From: JBFGJY01 sp041576975
Lineage (GTDB): Bacteria > Pseudomonadota > Gammaproteobacteria > UBA4575
Assembly (NCBI GenBank): GCA_041576975.1
Contig: JBFGJY010000074.1
Span: forward strand, 1-11,606
Length of the DNA stretch: 11,606 nt
Reading direction: 5' to 3'
Positions 5,350 to 11,606 of this stretch are shown here, piece after piece. The notes beneath the pieces were generated by a model that saw only the letters and a list, made by a program, of their open reading frames with translations, did not search any database and was not told the DNA's origin. Each line of letters opens with the position of its first letter. The first letter of the stretch is position 1. The translations under genes were made by a program, and so were the position numbers.

Positions 5350-6279
5350 TTAATTCTTTTTAATTAATGCCTCTTTCGCAAATTCTTCAATGGCTTCAAT
5401 CGAGACTGGGTCACTGACATGAATATCAAACAAATCTGCGGTTTCATGATACTCTTCAACAACCCATCCCAAAACAAATAAAAACTTATTCATATCGAAA
5501 TGGATCATTTCATCTAGCATTTTTGCCGCAAACTCATAATCCTTATCAATTTCATCACAGCAGATACAATCTGCAATAAAGTCTGAAATTGCTATACAAT
5601 TGGCTGCATCTTGTAATTCTTGTGTAATTTCAGGTTGCTTTTTTTCATGACTTACAGCAACCAGCTGTGATATTTTTTTTGGAAGATGCCACTTTTCCAA
5701 TAACCATGCGCCGATGGCAGCATGATCCGCATTAAGTGCCAACTTTTCTACTTCTTGGATTTCTGTGTGACGACAATGTTTGTTTTTCAAATTCGCATAA
5801 GCTTCAGGGCAGACGAGTTCGATTGCGAGCATTCCGATATCTTGTAGTAGCCCGGGTATAAATAATTCCTCATATTTTCGATAATTGATGGCCTTGCCAA
5901 GGTGTCTACTTGCCACAGCACTGGCAAGCGAATGTTTCCAGAAATAACTATGGTCAAGCCCAGAATGTGACATTTTATCTACTGAGCCTACGAGGGAAAA
6001 ACTGAGAGCCAGATTGTACATTCCATTCCAGCCAAATAACCCAGCCGCTTGTTGCAAGGTCTCGGTTGTGCAAACTCTTGCATACATTGGTGAGTTGGCA
6101 GTTCTTAATATTTTAGCGGTTAACGCAGGATCATGGCTTACGATATTTGCCAAGGTTTCTACATTACTATCAGATTTGCCACTTAGCTCGATTATCTGCT
6201 CGGCAATCCCAGGAGGGCTGGGTAGCTCTGTACAGGCTTCAAATTTTTTCAGTAAGGAAGGATCAACTGCTGCAACCAT
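5350..6279 (-). CDS. HDOD-domain signalling protein
   Basis: A 309-residue cytoplasmic protein whose residues about 17-215 form an HDOD domain. Family marks are LPSPPGIAEQII (19-30), IVSHDPALTAKILRTANSP (46-64), the helix with LQQAAGLFGWN (75-85), and GLLQDIGML (143-151), where the metal-binding His-Asp of true HD hydrolases is Gln-Asp. HDOD proteins are regulatory modules in signalling and are generally non-catalytic. Similar HDOD proteins often continue into a GGDEF cyclase domain after a helix like IEAIEEFAKEAL (294-305). Here the protein stops four residues later, so it is a stand-alone form or a truncated one. No GGDEF remnant is visible downstream. The start ATG is the first in frame; no clear ribosome-binding site precedes it. 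Confidence 0.85.
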   Translation of the reverse strand: MVAAVDPSLLKKFEACTELPSPPGIAEQIIELSGKSDSNVETLANIVSHDPALTAKILRTANSPMYARVCTTETLQQAAGLFGWNGMYNLALSFSLVGSVDKMSHSGLDHSYFWKHSLASAVASRHLGKAINYRKYEELFIPGLLQDIGMLAIELVCPEAYANLKNKHCRHTEIQEVEKLALNADHAAIGAWLLEKWHLPKKISQLVAVSHEKKQPEITQELQDAANCIAISDFIADCICCDEIDKDYEFAAKMLDEMIHFDMNKFLFVLGWVVEEYHETADLFDIHVSDPVSIEAIEEFAKEALIKKN

Positions 6280-6784
6280 GAGAATTAAATCTAAACATTT
6301 TTATAAATCAGCATAAATTACCAATTAATAGCGGCTGCTACTTAGAAAAATTAATGAAATTTTATGATTTTGCAGACGAAAATGAGGATGAGCAGCACTA
6401 AAGGTTCTATTTGAGAACAATTTAAAAAAAATTAATAAATTAGGCCATCTAATGCGCCTTTACCCAGTTTTTAATTATTGTGAGTATGTTGATTATCTGC
6501 TGATCTAAATTTAAACCAATGAGCCTTATGGTGATGATGTGTTGCAAACCTAAAAATCACTCAAATTGGCAGATAGTTAGTAATACAAATCAGGTGCATA
6601 TTTTTGAGCGCGGCAGTAACTAGTTAATCATTGGTACAAGTTATGAAAAGGGTAACAGCATGCTTCATGTTCGTTTACACGGTAAGTGAGAATTAACATT
6701 AAACAAACACTTAAGGAATGCAAAATACTCATTAGATTTAATTTTGCTTATTTTCTACATTTGGAAATATTTTCGTAATAAGCT
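6280..6784. other. AT-rich intergenic region, no gene seen
   Basis: About 500 nt between the methylthioinosine phosphorylase stop and the HDOD start, both on the minus strand. I find no ORF with a credible start, no RNA gene and no copy of the palindromic repeat. GCTTATT (6746-6752) and AATAAGC (6777-6783) form a weak inverted repeat just after the phosphorylase gene. The promoter for the HDOD gene should lie here but no clear -35/-10 pair is visible. Confidence 0.5.
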
Positions 6785-7534
6785 TCATCGAATTTTAAAC
6801 AGCTTGATGGAAGTAGTTAATAACTGCTTTATGGATAGCATCCCCTCTTCTGCTGATTGTTGTATTTCTTCCATAGTAATTTCATGTTCGGTTTTACCTG
6901 CAGCCCAATTTACAGATAGCGCACATGTTGCGTAACAAAGATCAAGCTCTTTCGCTAAGGTTGCCTCCGGCATGCCTGTCATGCCAACGACATCACAACC
7001 ATCCTTCTCCATACGATTAATCTCAGCTGCGGTTTCCAAACGTGGCCCCTGTGTAGCTCCATAGGTGCCACCAGCAAATACATCTAGTTCTAGTTGTTTC
7101 GCTGCCTGCAGCATGATTTGTCGCATTTCATTGCAATAGGGTTGCGTCAAATCAATGTGCACAACCCGCTCTAATTCTTCTTCATAAAAAGTCTGTTTAC
7201 GAGAATAGGTGTAATCAATAATTTGATCAGGAATGACAATTTGCCTGGGTGGAATATTTGGATGTATACCGCCAACAGAAGCTACCGCGATGATGTGAGT
7301 TACACCAATACTACGTAAACCCCATATGTTGGCACGATAATTTATCTTATGCGGAGGTATGGTGTGCGCAGATCCATGCCTGGGTAAAAATACAATTTCA
7401 TTACCGGCTATGTCACCCAATATGAATGGAGCGCTGGTTGATCCATATGGTGTATCTACATCTTGTTTACTTAGTATTTTTAAATCATTAATTGTAGTAA
7501 GTCCGGTGCCACCTATAATTGCAAGACGATTCAT
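6785..7534 (-). CDS. S-methyl-5'-thioinosine phosphorylase (MTAP/PNP family)
   Basis: A 249-residue purine nucleoside phosphorylase of the MTAP branch. It splits a 6-oxopurine nucleoside with phosphate, most likely methylthioinosine to hypoxanthine and 5-methylthioribose-1-phosphate. Family marks: IIGGTGL (6-12) in the phosphate loop, FLPRHGSAH (49-57), NYRANIWGLRSIG (65-77), GGTYGATQGPRLET (155-168) and MTGMPEATLAKELDL (185-199). Residue 209 is Asn in SVNWAAG where MTA phosphorylases have Asp (D220 in human MTAP). That change favours 6-oxopurines, as in the P. aeruginosa methylthioinosine phosphorylase PA3004. It is the last gene of the operon and starts 13 nt after hpt, whose product would use the hypoxanthine. 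An MTA phosphorylase is the alternative reading, less likely because of Asn209. Confidence 0.87.
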   Translation of the reverse strand: MNRLAIIGGTGLTTINDLKILSKQDVDTPYGSTSAPFILGDIAGNEIVFLPRHGSAHTIPPHKINYRANIWGLRSIGVTHIIAVASVGGIHPNIPPRQIVIPDQIIDYTYSRKQTFYEEELERVVHIDLTQPYCNEMRQIMLQAAKQLELDVFAGGTYGATQGPRLETAAEINRMEKDGCDVVGMTGMPEATLAKELDLCYATCALSVNWAAGKTEHEITMEEIQQSAEEGMLSIKQLLTTSIKLFKIR

Positions 7535-7547
7535 ATTTTTCTGTCTA

Positions 7548-8105
7548 CTAACTTTTACTTACGGCATAGATATCAGTCAAGTTTCGCCAATAACTCCTGT
7601 AATCCATACCCCACCCAAACACATATCTATCGGAGATTGTTAGGCCAATGAAATCAGGCACAATTTCTGTATGTTTTTTTGCTAGTGCTTTTTTCAATAA
7701 GACTGCGGACAATACTTTACTCGCCCCTTTTGCACTGCAATAAGCAATGAGTTCTTGCAAGGTATAACCTTCATCAAAGATATCATCTACCAGCAACACT
7801 AAGCGACCTTGAAGATCAATATCTGGCTCTTTACGCCAGTGGATACTACTGCCTTGGGTTTGATTACGATAACGATCTACATGTAAATAATCTAATTCTA
7901 AAGGTGACTGAATACGTTTCATCAATTCGGCAGTGAACATGAGACCGCCTTTCATCACACACAATAAAACAGGCACCTCATCACCAATTACTGCTTTAAT
8001 ATCTCTAGCGACAATATTAATTGAACTCATGATTTCTTTTTCTGAAATCAATAGATCAGCATTATTTTGCGTTTCAATTGCATCTTGATGTAAAGAGTCT
8101 TCCAT
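7548..8105 (-). CDS. hpt: Hypoxanthine-guanine phosphoribosyltransferase
   Basis: A 185-residue type I phosphoribosyltransferase that makes IMP or GMP from hypoxanthine or guanine and PRPP in the cytoplasm. The PRPP-binding loop is VLLVDDIFDEGYTL (103-116), with the acidic pair D107-D108. CVMKGGLMF (49-57) is the pyrophosphate loop, DYLHVDRYRN (72-81) lies in the flexible hood, and YVFGWGMDY (161-169) is the C-terminal motif that stacks on the purine. The length is normal for the family. The ATG at 8105 lacks a clear Shine-Dalgarno sequence. A later ATG at codon 26 is possible, but the family usually has an N-terminal helix before it. It lies 22 nt after the channel gene and 13 nt before the phosphorylase gene, consistent with co-transcription and a shared purine-salvage role. 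Confidence 0.93.
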   Translation of the reverse strand: MEDSLHQDAIETQNNADLLISEKEIMSSINIVARDIKAVIGDEVPVLLCVMKGGLMFTAELMKRIQSPLELDYLHVDRYRNQTQGSSIHWRKEPDIDLQGRLVLLVDDIFDEGYTLQELIAYCSAKGASKVLSAVLLKKALAKKHTEIVPDFIGLTISDRYVFGWGMDYRSYWRNLTDIYAVSKS

Positions 8106-8127
8106 GTTGATAATTACTGATTATGCA

Positions 8128-9240
8128 CTACACAGTAGAGATTACATCGGTAGATGTATTAGCAATATGAAGAACTTGTGTAGGATAAGCAATGCTAGCA
8201 TTATGACTTTCAATTATGTTAGATATTTTTAATAAAACATCTTGTTTAACTTCGTGGTATTTAATCCAATTTGTTGTTTTAGTAAATGTGTAAACAAAAA
8301 AGTCTACAGATGATTCACTGAATTCATTAAAATTGACGATCATGGTTTGAGATTTATCGATTTCATCATGCTCCATGAGCATTTGTTTAACATCGTTGAC
8401 AATCGCATCCATCGAATGGATATCATCATAACGTACACCGATCGTTTCATAGATTCTTCGGTGTGACATTCGTGAAGGATTCTCAACGATGATACTCATA
8501 AAGATAGAATTAGGGACATAAATTGGCCGTTTACTAAATGTCCTAATTCTGGTTTGACGCCAACCTATTTCTTCAACAGTTCCTTCTATTTCTTTATCTG
8601 GAGAGCATATCCAATCACCAACCTGGAATGGGCGATCTAAATGAACCATTAGACCGCCAAAAAAATTAGATAATAAATCTTTAGCTGCAAAACCAACTGC
8701 AATGCCTCCTACTCCTCCAAATGCTAACACTCCGGAAATACTAAAGCCTAAAGTCTGCAACATTATTAATGCAGCAGTAATGAATATAGAAGCACGCACT
8801 AATTTTGCTAACGCATTCGTGGTTGTTAGATCAACGGATTCACCTTGTTGTTGCTTGTGTTTTATAAAGGCTTTTTCAAATTCTTTAACAAAAAGAATTG
8901 AAAACCAAGCTAGTGTTACGACAATTATGATATTTCTAATTGGATCAATTGCATCAAATATTACTGCTTCAGTCCTGCTTGCAATAATATCTGCTGCAAA
9001 TAATATTCCAATAACCCAAATTAATAGACGTAATGGTTTACCAACTGAGTTTAATAAAGCATCATCCCAATTATTAGTAGTTTGTGCGGCCTTTTTTTCT
9101 AGTTTTTGCAAGAATAACTTAACTGCAAAATTGAATAATAAAACTGCTAAGACAACTATGAAGACTTGCAACACCCATGCGCCTAAGTATTCAGGTAAAT
9201 TTAAATCACTAAAGATGTTAAAAATTTCAAATTTTTCCAT
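8128..9240 (-). CDS. MscS-family small-conductance mechanosensitive channel
   Basis: A 370-residue inner-membrane channel that should open under membrane tension during hypo-osmotic shock. Four upstream membrane segments are visible at about 21-44, 70-88, 101-119 and 146-164. They lead to the pore helix at 169-198, whose Gly/Ala-rich run GVLAFGGVGGIAVGFAAKDL is diagnostic. The beta domain starts at RPFQVGDWI (203-211) and continues with GTVEEIGWRQTRIRT and the YVPNS signature (241-245). It has more membrane helices than E. coli MscS (three) and is closer in layout to mid-sized MscS-like proteins. There is no signal peptide. Its start ATG is built from an AT-rich triplicated octamer without a Shine-Dalgarno sequence. 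It sits between nagZ and hpt in the same operon; a functional link with either is not obvious. Confidence 0.92.
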   Translation of the reverse strand: MEKFEIFNIFSDLNLPEYLGAWVLQVFIVVLAVLLFNFAVKLFLQKLEKKAAQTTNNWDDALLNSVGKPLRLLIWVIGILFAADIIASRTEAVIFDAIDPIRNIIIVVTLAWFSILFVKEFEKAFIKHKQQQGESVDLTTTNALAKLVRASIFITAALIMLQTLGFSISGVLAFGGVGGIAVGFAAKDLLSNFFGGLMVHLDRPFQVGDWICSPDKEIEGTVEEIGWRQTRIRTFSKRPIYVPNSIFMSIIVENPSRMSHRRIYETIGVRYDDIHSMDAIVNDVKQMLMEHDEIDKSQTMIVNFNEFSESSVDFFVYTFTKTTNWIKYHEVKQDVLLKISNIIESHNASIAYPTQVLHIANTSTDVISTV

Positions 9241-9263
9241 TTTTTAATTTTTTAATTTTTTAA
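9240..9263. repeat. (TTTTTTAA)x3 tandem repeat at the channel start codon
   Basis: Three exact copies of the octamer TTTTTTAA. On the coding (minus) strand this is (TTAAAAAA)x3, and its final A is the A of the ATG of the mechanosensitive channel gene. It occupies the place where a Shine-Dalgarno sequence would be, so translation probably starts from an unstructured A-rich leader or is coupled to nagZ. Confidence 0.9.
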
Positions 9264-9277
9264 AAGATTATTTTTTG

Positions 9278-10327
9278 CTAAATAGTTAGTTCGCCATAAG
9301 GTGAGTCTTGATACGATTCAACTCGTGATACAGCACGTCGCCATTCTTCTGTTTTTCGTAAGTCTTGATAAGAGATTGGATTCTTGCCTCCATGCATGCG
9401 CGTAAGACGGATTTGTGACGCAGGATTGTTATAGTTTTCTAATGTTTCTGCAACCTCGCAAGCTTGTTCGCTAGCATTACAGATAAGAACCATGTCGCAG
9501 CCAGCTTGCAATGCCTTTTGTGTACGTCCTAAATATTCATCGCTACAATCTGCTGCCTTCATGCTAAGGTCGTCGCTGAATATAACGCCTTTAAATTCCA
9601 TTTGTTGACGCAGCACAGTCCCTAACCATTTTCTAGAGTACGTGGCTACATTATTATCAACTTTTTCATATACGACGTGAGCACTCATAATACCCGCCAC
9701 ACCCTGATTAATCATACGTTGAAACGGCACTAAGTCTTCCATCAATATATCTTGATAATCACGAGAGTCTGTCGGAAGTTCGATATGTGAATCTGCTATC
9801 ACCGCACCATGCCCGGGAAAATGTTTACCCACAGCTTGCATTCCTGCCATGCGCATTCCATGTATGTAACGCAAAGCTAATATCGATACTATTTCTGGAT
9901 CCTTGTGAAATGCACGATCTCCAATCACTTGGCTGACTCCATGATTTAAATCAAGTATAGGTGCAAAACTAAAATCTATACCAACAGAACGTAGCTCGAC
10001 TGCCATGAGCCAACCTGTAATTTCAGCTAACTTACCTGCACGCAATGGTTCCTCATCATAAATATCACCTAGTAATTTAATTGCAGGCAATTGTGTGAAT
10101 CCTTCACGCAATCTTTGTACGCGTCCGCCCTCTTGGTCGATCGCTACCAATAATCTTGGATGTCGTAAAGCATGAATCTCGTTAATCAAACCAACGAGTC
10201 TTTCAACAGAGGTAAAATTACGACTAAATAGAATCACACCTCCTACCTGAGGTGATGCCAAAAGTTTACGTTCTTGTACAGATAAGCTATCTGCACAAAG
10301 ATCTACCATGAGGGGGCCTAGGGACAT
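9278..10327 (-). CDS. nagZ: Beta-N-acetylhexosaminidase NagZ (GH3)
   Basis: A 349-residue cytoplasmic glycoside hydrolase of family 3 that removes N-acetylglucosamine from anhydromuropeptides during peptidoglycan recycling. Diagnostic parts: IDQEGGRVQRL (63-73), SVGIDFSFAPILDL (114-127), the loop KHFPGHGAVIADSH (168-181) with the catalytic Asp179-His181 pair, SAHVVY (215-220), and FSDDLSM (250-256), in which D252 should be the nucleophile. Length and start (MSLGPLMVDL) are typical for gammaproteobacterial NagZ. It is the first gene of a four-gene minus-strand operon. In AmpC-bearing bacteria NagZ products also signal beta-lactamase induction; no ampR or ampC is in this window. No Shine-Dalgarno sequence is apparent upstream, where a palindrome lies instead. 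Confidence 0.95.
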   Translation of the reverse strand: MSLGPLMVDLCADSLSVQERKLLASPQVGGVILFSRNFTSVERLVGLINEIHALRHPRLLVAIDQEGGRVQRLREGFTQLPAIKLLGDIYDEEPLRAGKLAEITGWLMAVELRSVGIDFSFAPILDLNHGVSQVIGDRAFHKDPEIVSILALRYIHGMRMAGMQAVGKHFPGHGAVIADSHIELPTDSRDYQDILMEDLVPFQRMINQGVAGIMSAHVVYEKVDNNVATYSRKWLGTVLRQQMEFKGVIFSDDLSMKAADCSDEYLGRTQKALQAGCDMVLICNASEQACEVAETLENYNNPASQIRLTRMHGGKNPISYQDLRKTEEWRRAVSRVESYQDSPYGELTI

Positions 10328-10335
10328 TGCATAGA

Positions 10336-10349
10336 TTATTCGCGAATAA
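10336..10349. promoter_or_regulatory. 14-bp perfect palindrome upstream of nagZ
   Basis: TTATTCGCGAATAA is a perfect palindrome ending 8 nt before the nagZ start codon, within the expected leader or core promoter of the operon. Its size and symmetry suit a dimeric repressor. No regulator gene lies next to it in the window, so its role as an operator is inferred. Confidence 0.4.
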
Positions 10350-10432
10350 AAGTCAGAGTTGAAGTCTTACTAACCTAGAATCAGGTAATGATAAACATTA
10401 AGGATGGCTAGTGAGAACGTTTATCTTTGGAC

Positions 10433-10462
10433 AAAAAAAAGGCCAACTTAATTAAGGTGGCC
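10433..10462 (-). terminator. Rho-independent terminator for minus-strand transcripts
   Basis: Read on the minus strand, GGCCACCTTAATTAAGTTGGCC (split here as GGCCA-C-CTTAA and TTAAG-T-TGGCC) forms a hairpin with one mismatch, followed directly by eight T's (10440-10433). It would end transcripts of the TPR gene, about 215 nt past its stop codon, and insulate the nagZ operon. Confidence 0.75.
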
Positions 10463-10678
10463 GAATCCGGGAGGAGTCGAGAATAACAACATGCCAAATA
10501 GAGGATTTTTAACAGCAGTGTTTTTGTACAACTTATAATCAATTCTATTTAGTGTATTCAATAACTTAGTTTTGTATTTGCTTGTATTTAACTTTAAATT
10601 TGATTACGAAGGTTGTAAATTTAGTTGTAATTTGGGTGTGGCTGGTTAATTTTTGATCAGGATTTTGCCCTAAATCAT

Positions 10679-11128
10679 TTATTCATGCTCTTTTGAAATT
10701 TCCTTAAATTTCTCGCTATCAGGCTTGGCTGACTCTTGATAGATTGTAATCTTTGACACATCATCTGAAAAAACCATCAAAATATTTTTCTCATCTGGGT
10801 CAATTAAAGGTGATGGCTTTACGGGTCTTTCGAACTCTTTAACAACTACTGATCCTTTTGCAGCGTAACCACATATTTCAGCTTCATATGTAACCTCAAA
10901 TTTTACCTTTTCGTCTGATGAAACTGGATTTCCTAATCCAAAACCTAATATTGCACCTAAATTTGGTTTTTCATACGTACCATATAATTTAAGTTTCCCA
11001 TCTTTAATTTCAAGCGTCAGTGGACAGAGATCAGAAATCCATGTGCTAGCTTGATCAGACAAATCCATTTTAGCAGCAGCTCGGCCATATTTTATATAAA
11101 ATTCATGATCTGGTCTCACCCTATCCAA
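10679..11128 (-). CDS. C-terminal part of a frameshifted TPR protein (unknown domain)
   Basis: No family recognised. The frame is open from a TAA at 11173-11171. It begins with a Lys/Glu-rich stretch (VEKEKKKEKEILDRV) that precedes the only annotatable start, a TTG at 11128 lacking a proper ribosome-binding site. The next residues (RPDHEFYIKYGRAA) are helix-like, followed by a beta-rich region with TLEIKDGKLKLYG (38-50) and VKFEVTYEAEICGYAAKGSV (75-94), and an acidic, Lys-rich tail. There is no signal peptide or membrane segment. Because coding-like sequence extends upstream of the TTG and overlaps the end of the TPR reading frame, I read this as the second half of one gene split by a one-base indel at 11166-11172. 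An independent 149-residue protein is the alternative. Confidence 0.5.
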   Translation of the reverse strand: MDRVRPDHEFYIKYGRAAAKMDLSDQASTWISDLCPLTLEIKDGKLKLYGTYEKPNLGAILGFGLGNPVSSDEKVKFEVTYEAEICGYAAKGSVVVKEFERPVKPSPLIDPDEKNILMVFSDDVSKITIYQESAKPDSEKFKEISKEHE

Positions 11129-11162
11129 AATTTCTTTTTCTTTCTTTTTCTCTTTTTCTACT

Positions 11163-11606
11163 TTATTTTTTTATACTAAATAATCTTTCATCAATATTTT
11201 TATCATAATCTTCCGTTTGCTTAGCTTTGTTACAATACTCTTCTGATTCAGATAGAAATCCTGAATTAAGTAATTCATTTGCAATATTACTCATTGCAAG
11301 AGTTGAACCATTTTCTTCAGCTCTTTTATAAGCATTGATAGCACTTCCATTTAATTTTAATTCGCTATAATCAACACCAAGATTATTCCAAGTTGCTGAT
11401 GATCTATTTAGAATTGGTATCTTAAGACTATGAAATAAGGATAATTCATTATGTCCTTCCTCAAAGTGGCTGTATGCTAAATAGAACCTTGTATCATCAT
11501 CATCCGGCTTTAAATCTAATAAACGCTCTGAAAATGCAATAAATGTAGTGGTATTTTCTTGCACCTTAGCAACTTCTTTCAAGACTTTTAATAATGCTAT
11601 TTCTCC
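11163..11606 (-). CDS. TPR-repeat protein, partial (N-terminus off the right edge)
   Basis: The frame stays open to the edge of the window (upstream codons read GEIALLKVLKEVAKVQ), so the TTG at 11582 is not the true start and the gene is partial. The visible 147 codons contain tetratricopeptide-like helical pairs: FIAFSERLLDLKPDDDDTRFYLAYSHFEEG, then ATWNNLGVDYSELKLNGSAINAYKRAEENG with the typical WNNLG...A..AY..A spacing, then a third starting LAMSNIANEL. TPR arrays bind protein partners; the partner is unknown. The frame ends at TAA 11165-11163 directly after a run of seven A's, and removing one A would join it to the downstream ORF. Confidence 0.65.
   Translation of the reverse strand, partial: GEIALLKVLKEVAKVQENTTTFIAFSERLLDLKPDDDDTRFYLAYSHFEEGHNELSLFHSLKIPILNRSSATWNNLGVDYSELKLNGSAINAYKRAEENGSTLAMSNIANELLNSGFLSESEEYCNKAKQTEDYDKNIDERLFSIKK
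11166..11172 (-). other. A7 tract at the probable frameshift
   Basis: On the coding strand ATA-AAA-AAA-TAA ends the TPR frame. With six instead of seven A's the reading continues as AAT-AAA-GTA-GAA into the downstream ORF without a stop. The tract may be a mutation hot spot, a slippage site or a sequencing error. Confidence 0.6.

Larger units (their letters stand above)
10328..10678. other. Spacer between the TPR gene and nagZ
   Basis: About 350 nt without a credible gene of normal length. It holds the nagZ-proximal palindrome (10336-10349), a minus-strand terminator (10433-10462), a strong Shine-Dalgarno-like GGGAGGAG on the plus strand (10469-10476) followed 14 nt later by a 15-codon ORF (10491-10538), and five TTGTA pentamers between 10524 and 10629. 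The nagZ operon promoter should lie between 10350 and the terminator; I cannot pick its boxes with confidence. Confidence 0.5.

Noticed and set aside
6746..6783. Inverted repeat GCTTATT/AATAAGC after the phosphorylase gene, as a terminator
   Set aside because: The 24-nt loop is large, the stem is AT-rich and no T-run follows on the minus strand.
8702..9247. Long plus-strand ORF opposite the mechanosensitive channel gene
   Set aside because: It is the antisense shadow of the conserved membrane and pore region and has no protein-like features of its own.
10463..10495. Minus-strand CTCGACTCCTCCC as a tRNA T-arm or attachment site
   Set aside because: The matching 5' half of the T-stem is missing and no cloverleaf can be built around it.

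Overview
The window looks like chromosomal DNA of an AT-rich gammaproteobacterium. The best evidence is the combination of csiV at the left edge with a methylthioinosine phosphorylase / hypoxanthine phosphoribosyltransferase / nagZ cluster on the right. In Pseudomonas aeruginosa, as I recall it, the order mfd, csiV-like gene, methylthioinosine phosphorylase, nagZ is contiguous. The window therefore reads as that conserved neighbourhood split by about 6 kb of accessory DNA. I cannot name the genus.

Left edge (19-702, +): csiV, an envelope protein linked to peptidoglycan synthesis.

Accessory block (about 703-6784). It holds small, loosely spaced genes on both strands: a non-haem bacterioferritin-like protein (896-1354), a secreted Tyr/His-rich small protein (1567-1878), a 32-codon ORF that is almost entirely a signal peptide (2346-2444), a CxxC zinc-ribbon protein (2486-2743), a Lys-rich DUF2934 protein (2816-3058, -), a short coiled-coil protein (3207-3440), a PolX-type helix-hairpin-helix protein without a polymerase domain (3860-4711), a periplasmic cytochrome c (4761-5213) and an HDOD regulator (5350-6279, -). 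There are also remnants: a frameshifted Hsp20 gene (3585-3816) and a startless coding scrap (3100-3192). Five copies of a short palindromic repeat, consensus close to AATGTCCGCTTTGGCCCAAA followed by GCGGACATT, sit in the gaps of this block and nowhere else in the window. Several families here (ferritin-like, Hsp20, DUF2934) suggest a stress theme, but that is inference.

Core operon (10327-6785, -): nagZ, a MscS-type channel, hpt and methylthioinosine phosphorylase, with gaps of 37, 22 and 13 nt. The last two enzymes act in sequence: methylthioinosine gives hypoxanthine, and Hpt turns hypoxanthine into IMP. NagZ recycles peptidoglycan sugars. A perfect 14-bp palindrome lies just upstream of nagZ.

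Right edge (10328-11606, -): an AT-rich spacer with a rho-independent terminator, then a TPR-protein gene that enters from the right edge and appears to be broken into two frames at a run of seven A's. Several starts were moved from the longest ORF on ribosome-binding-site evidence (896, 1567, 2486).
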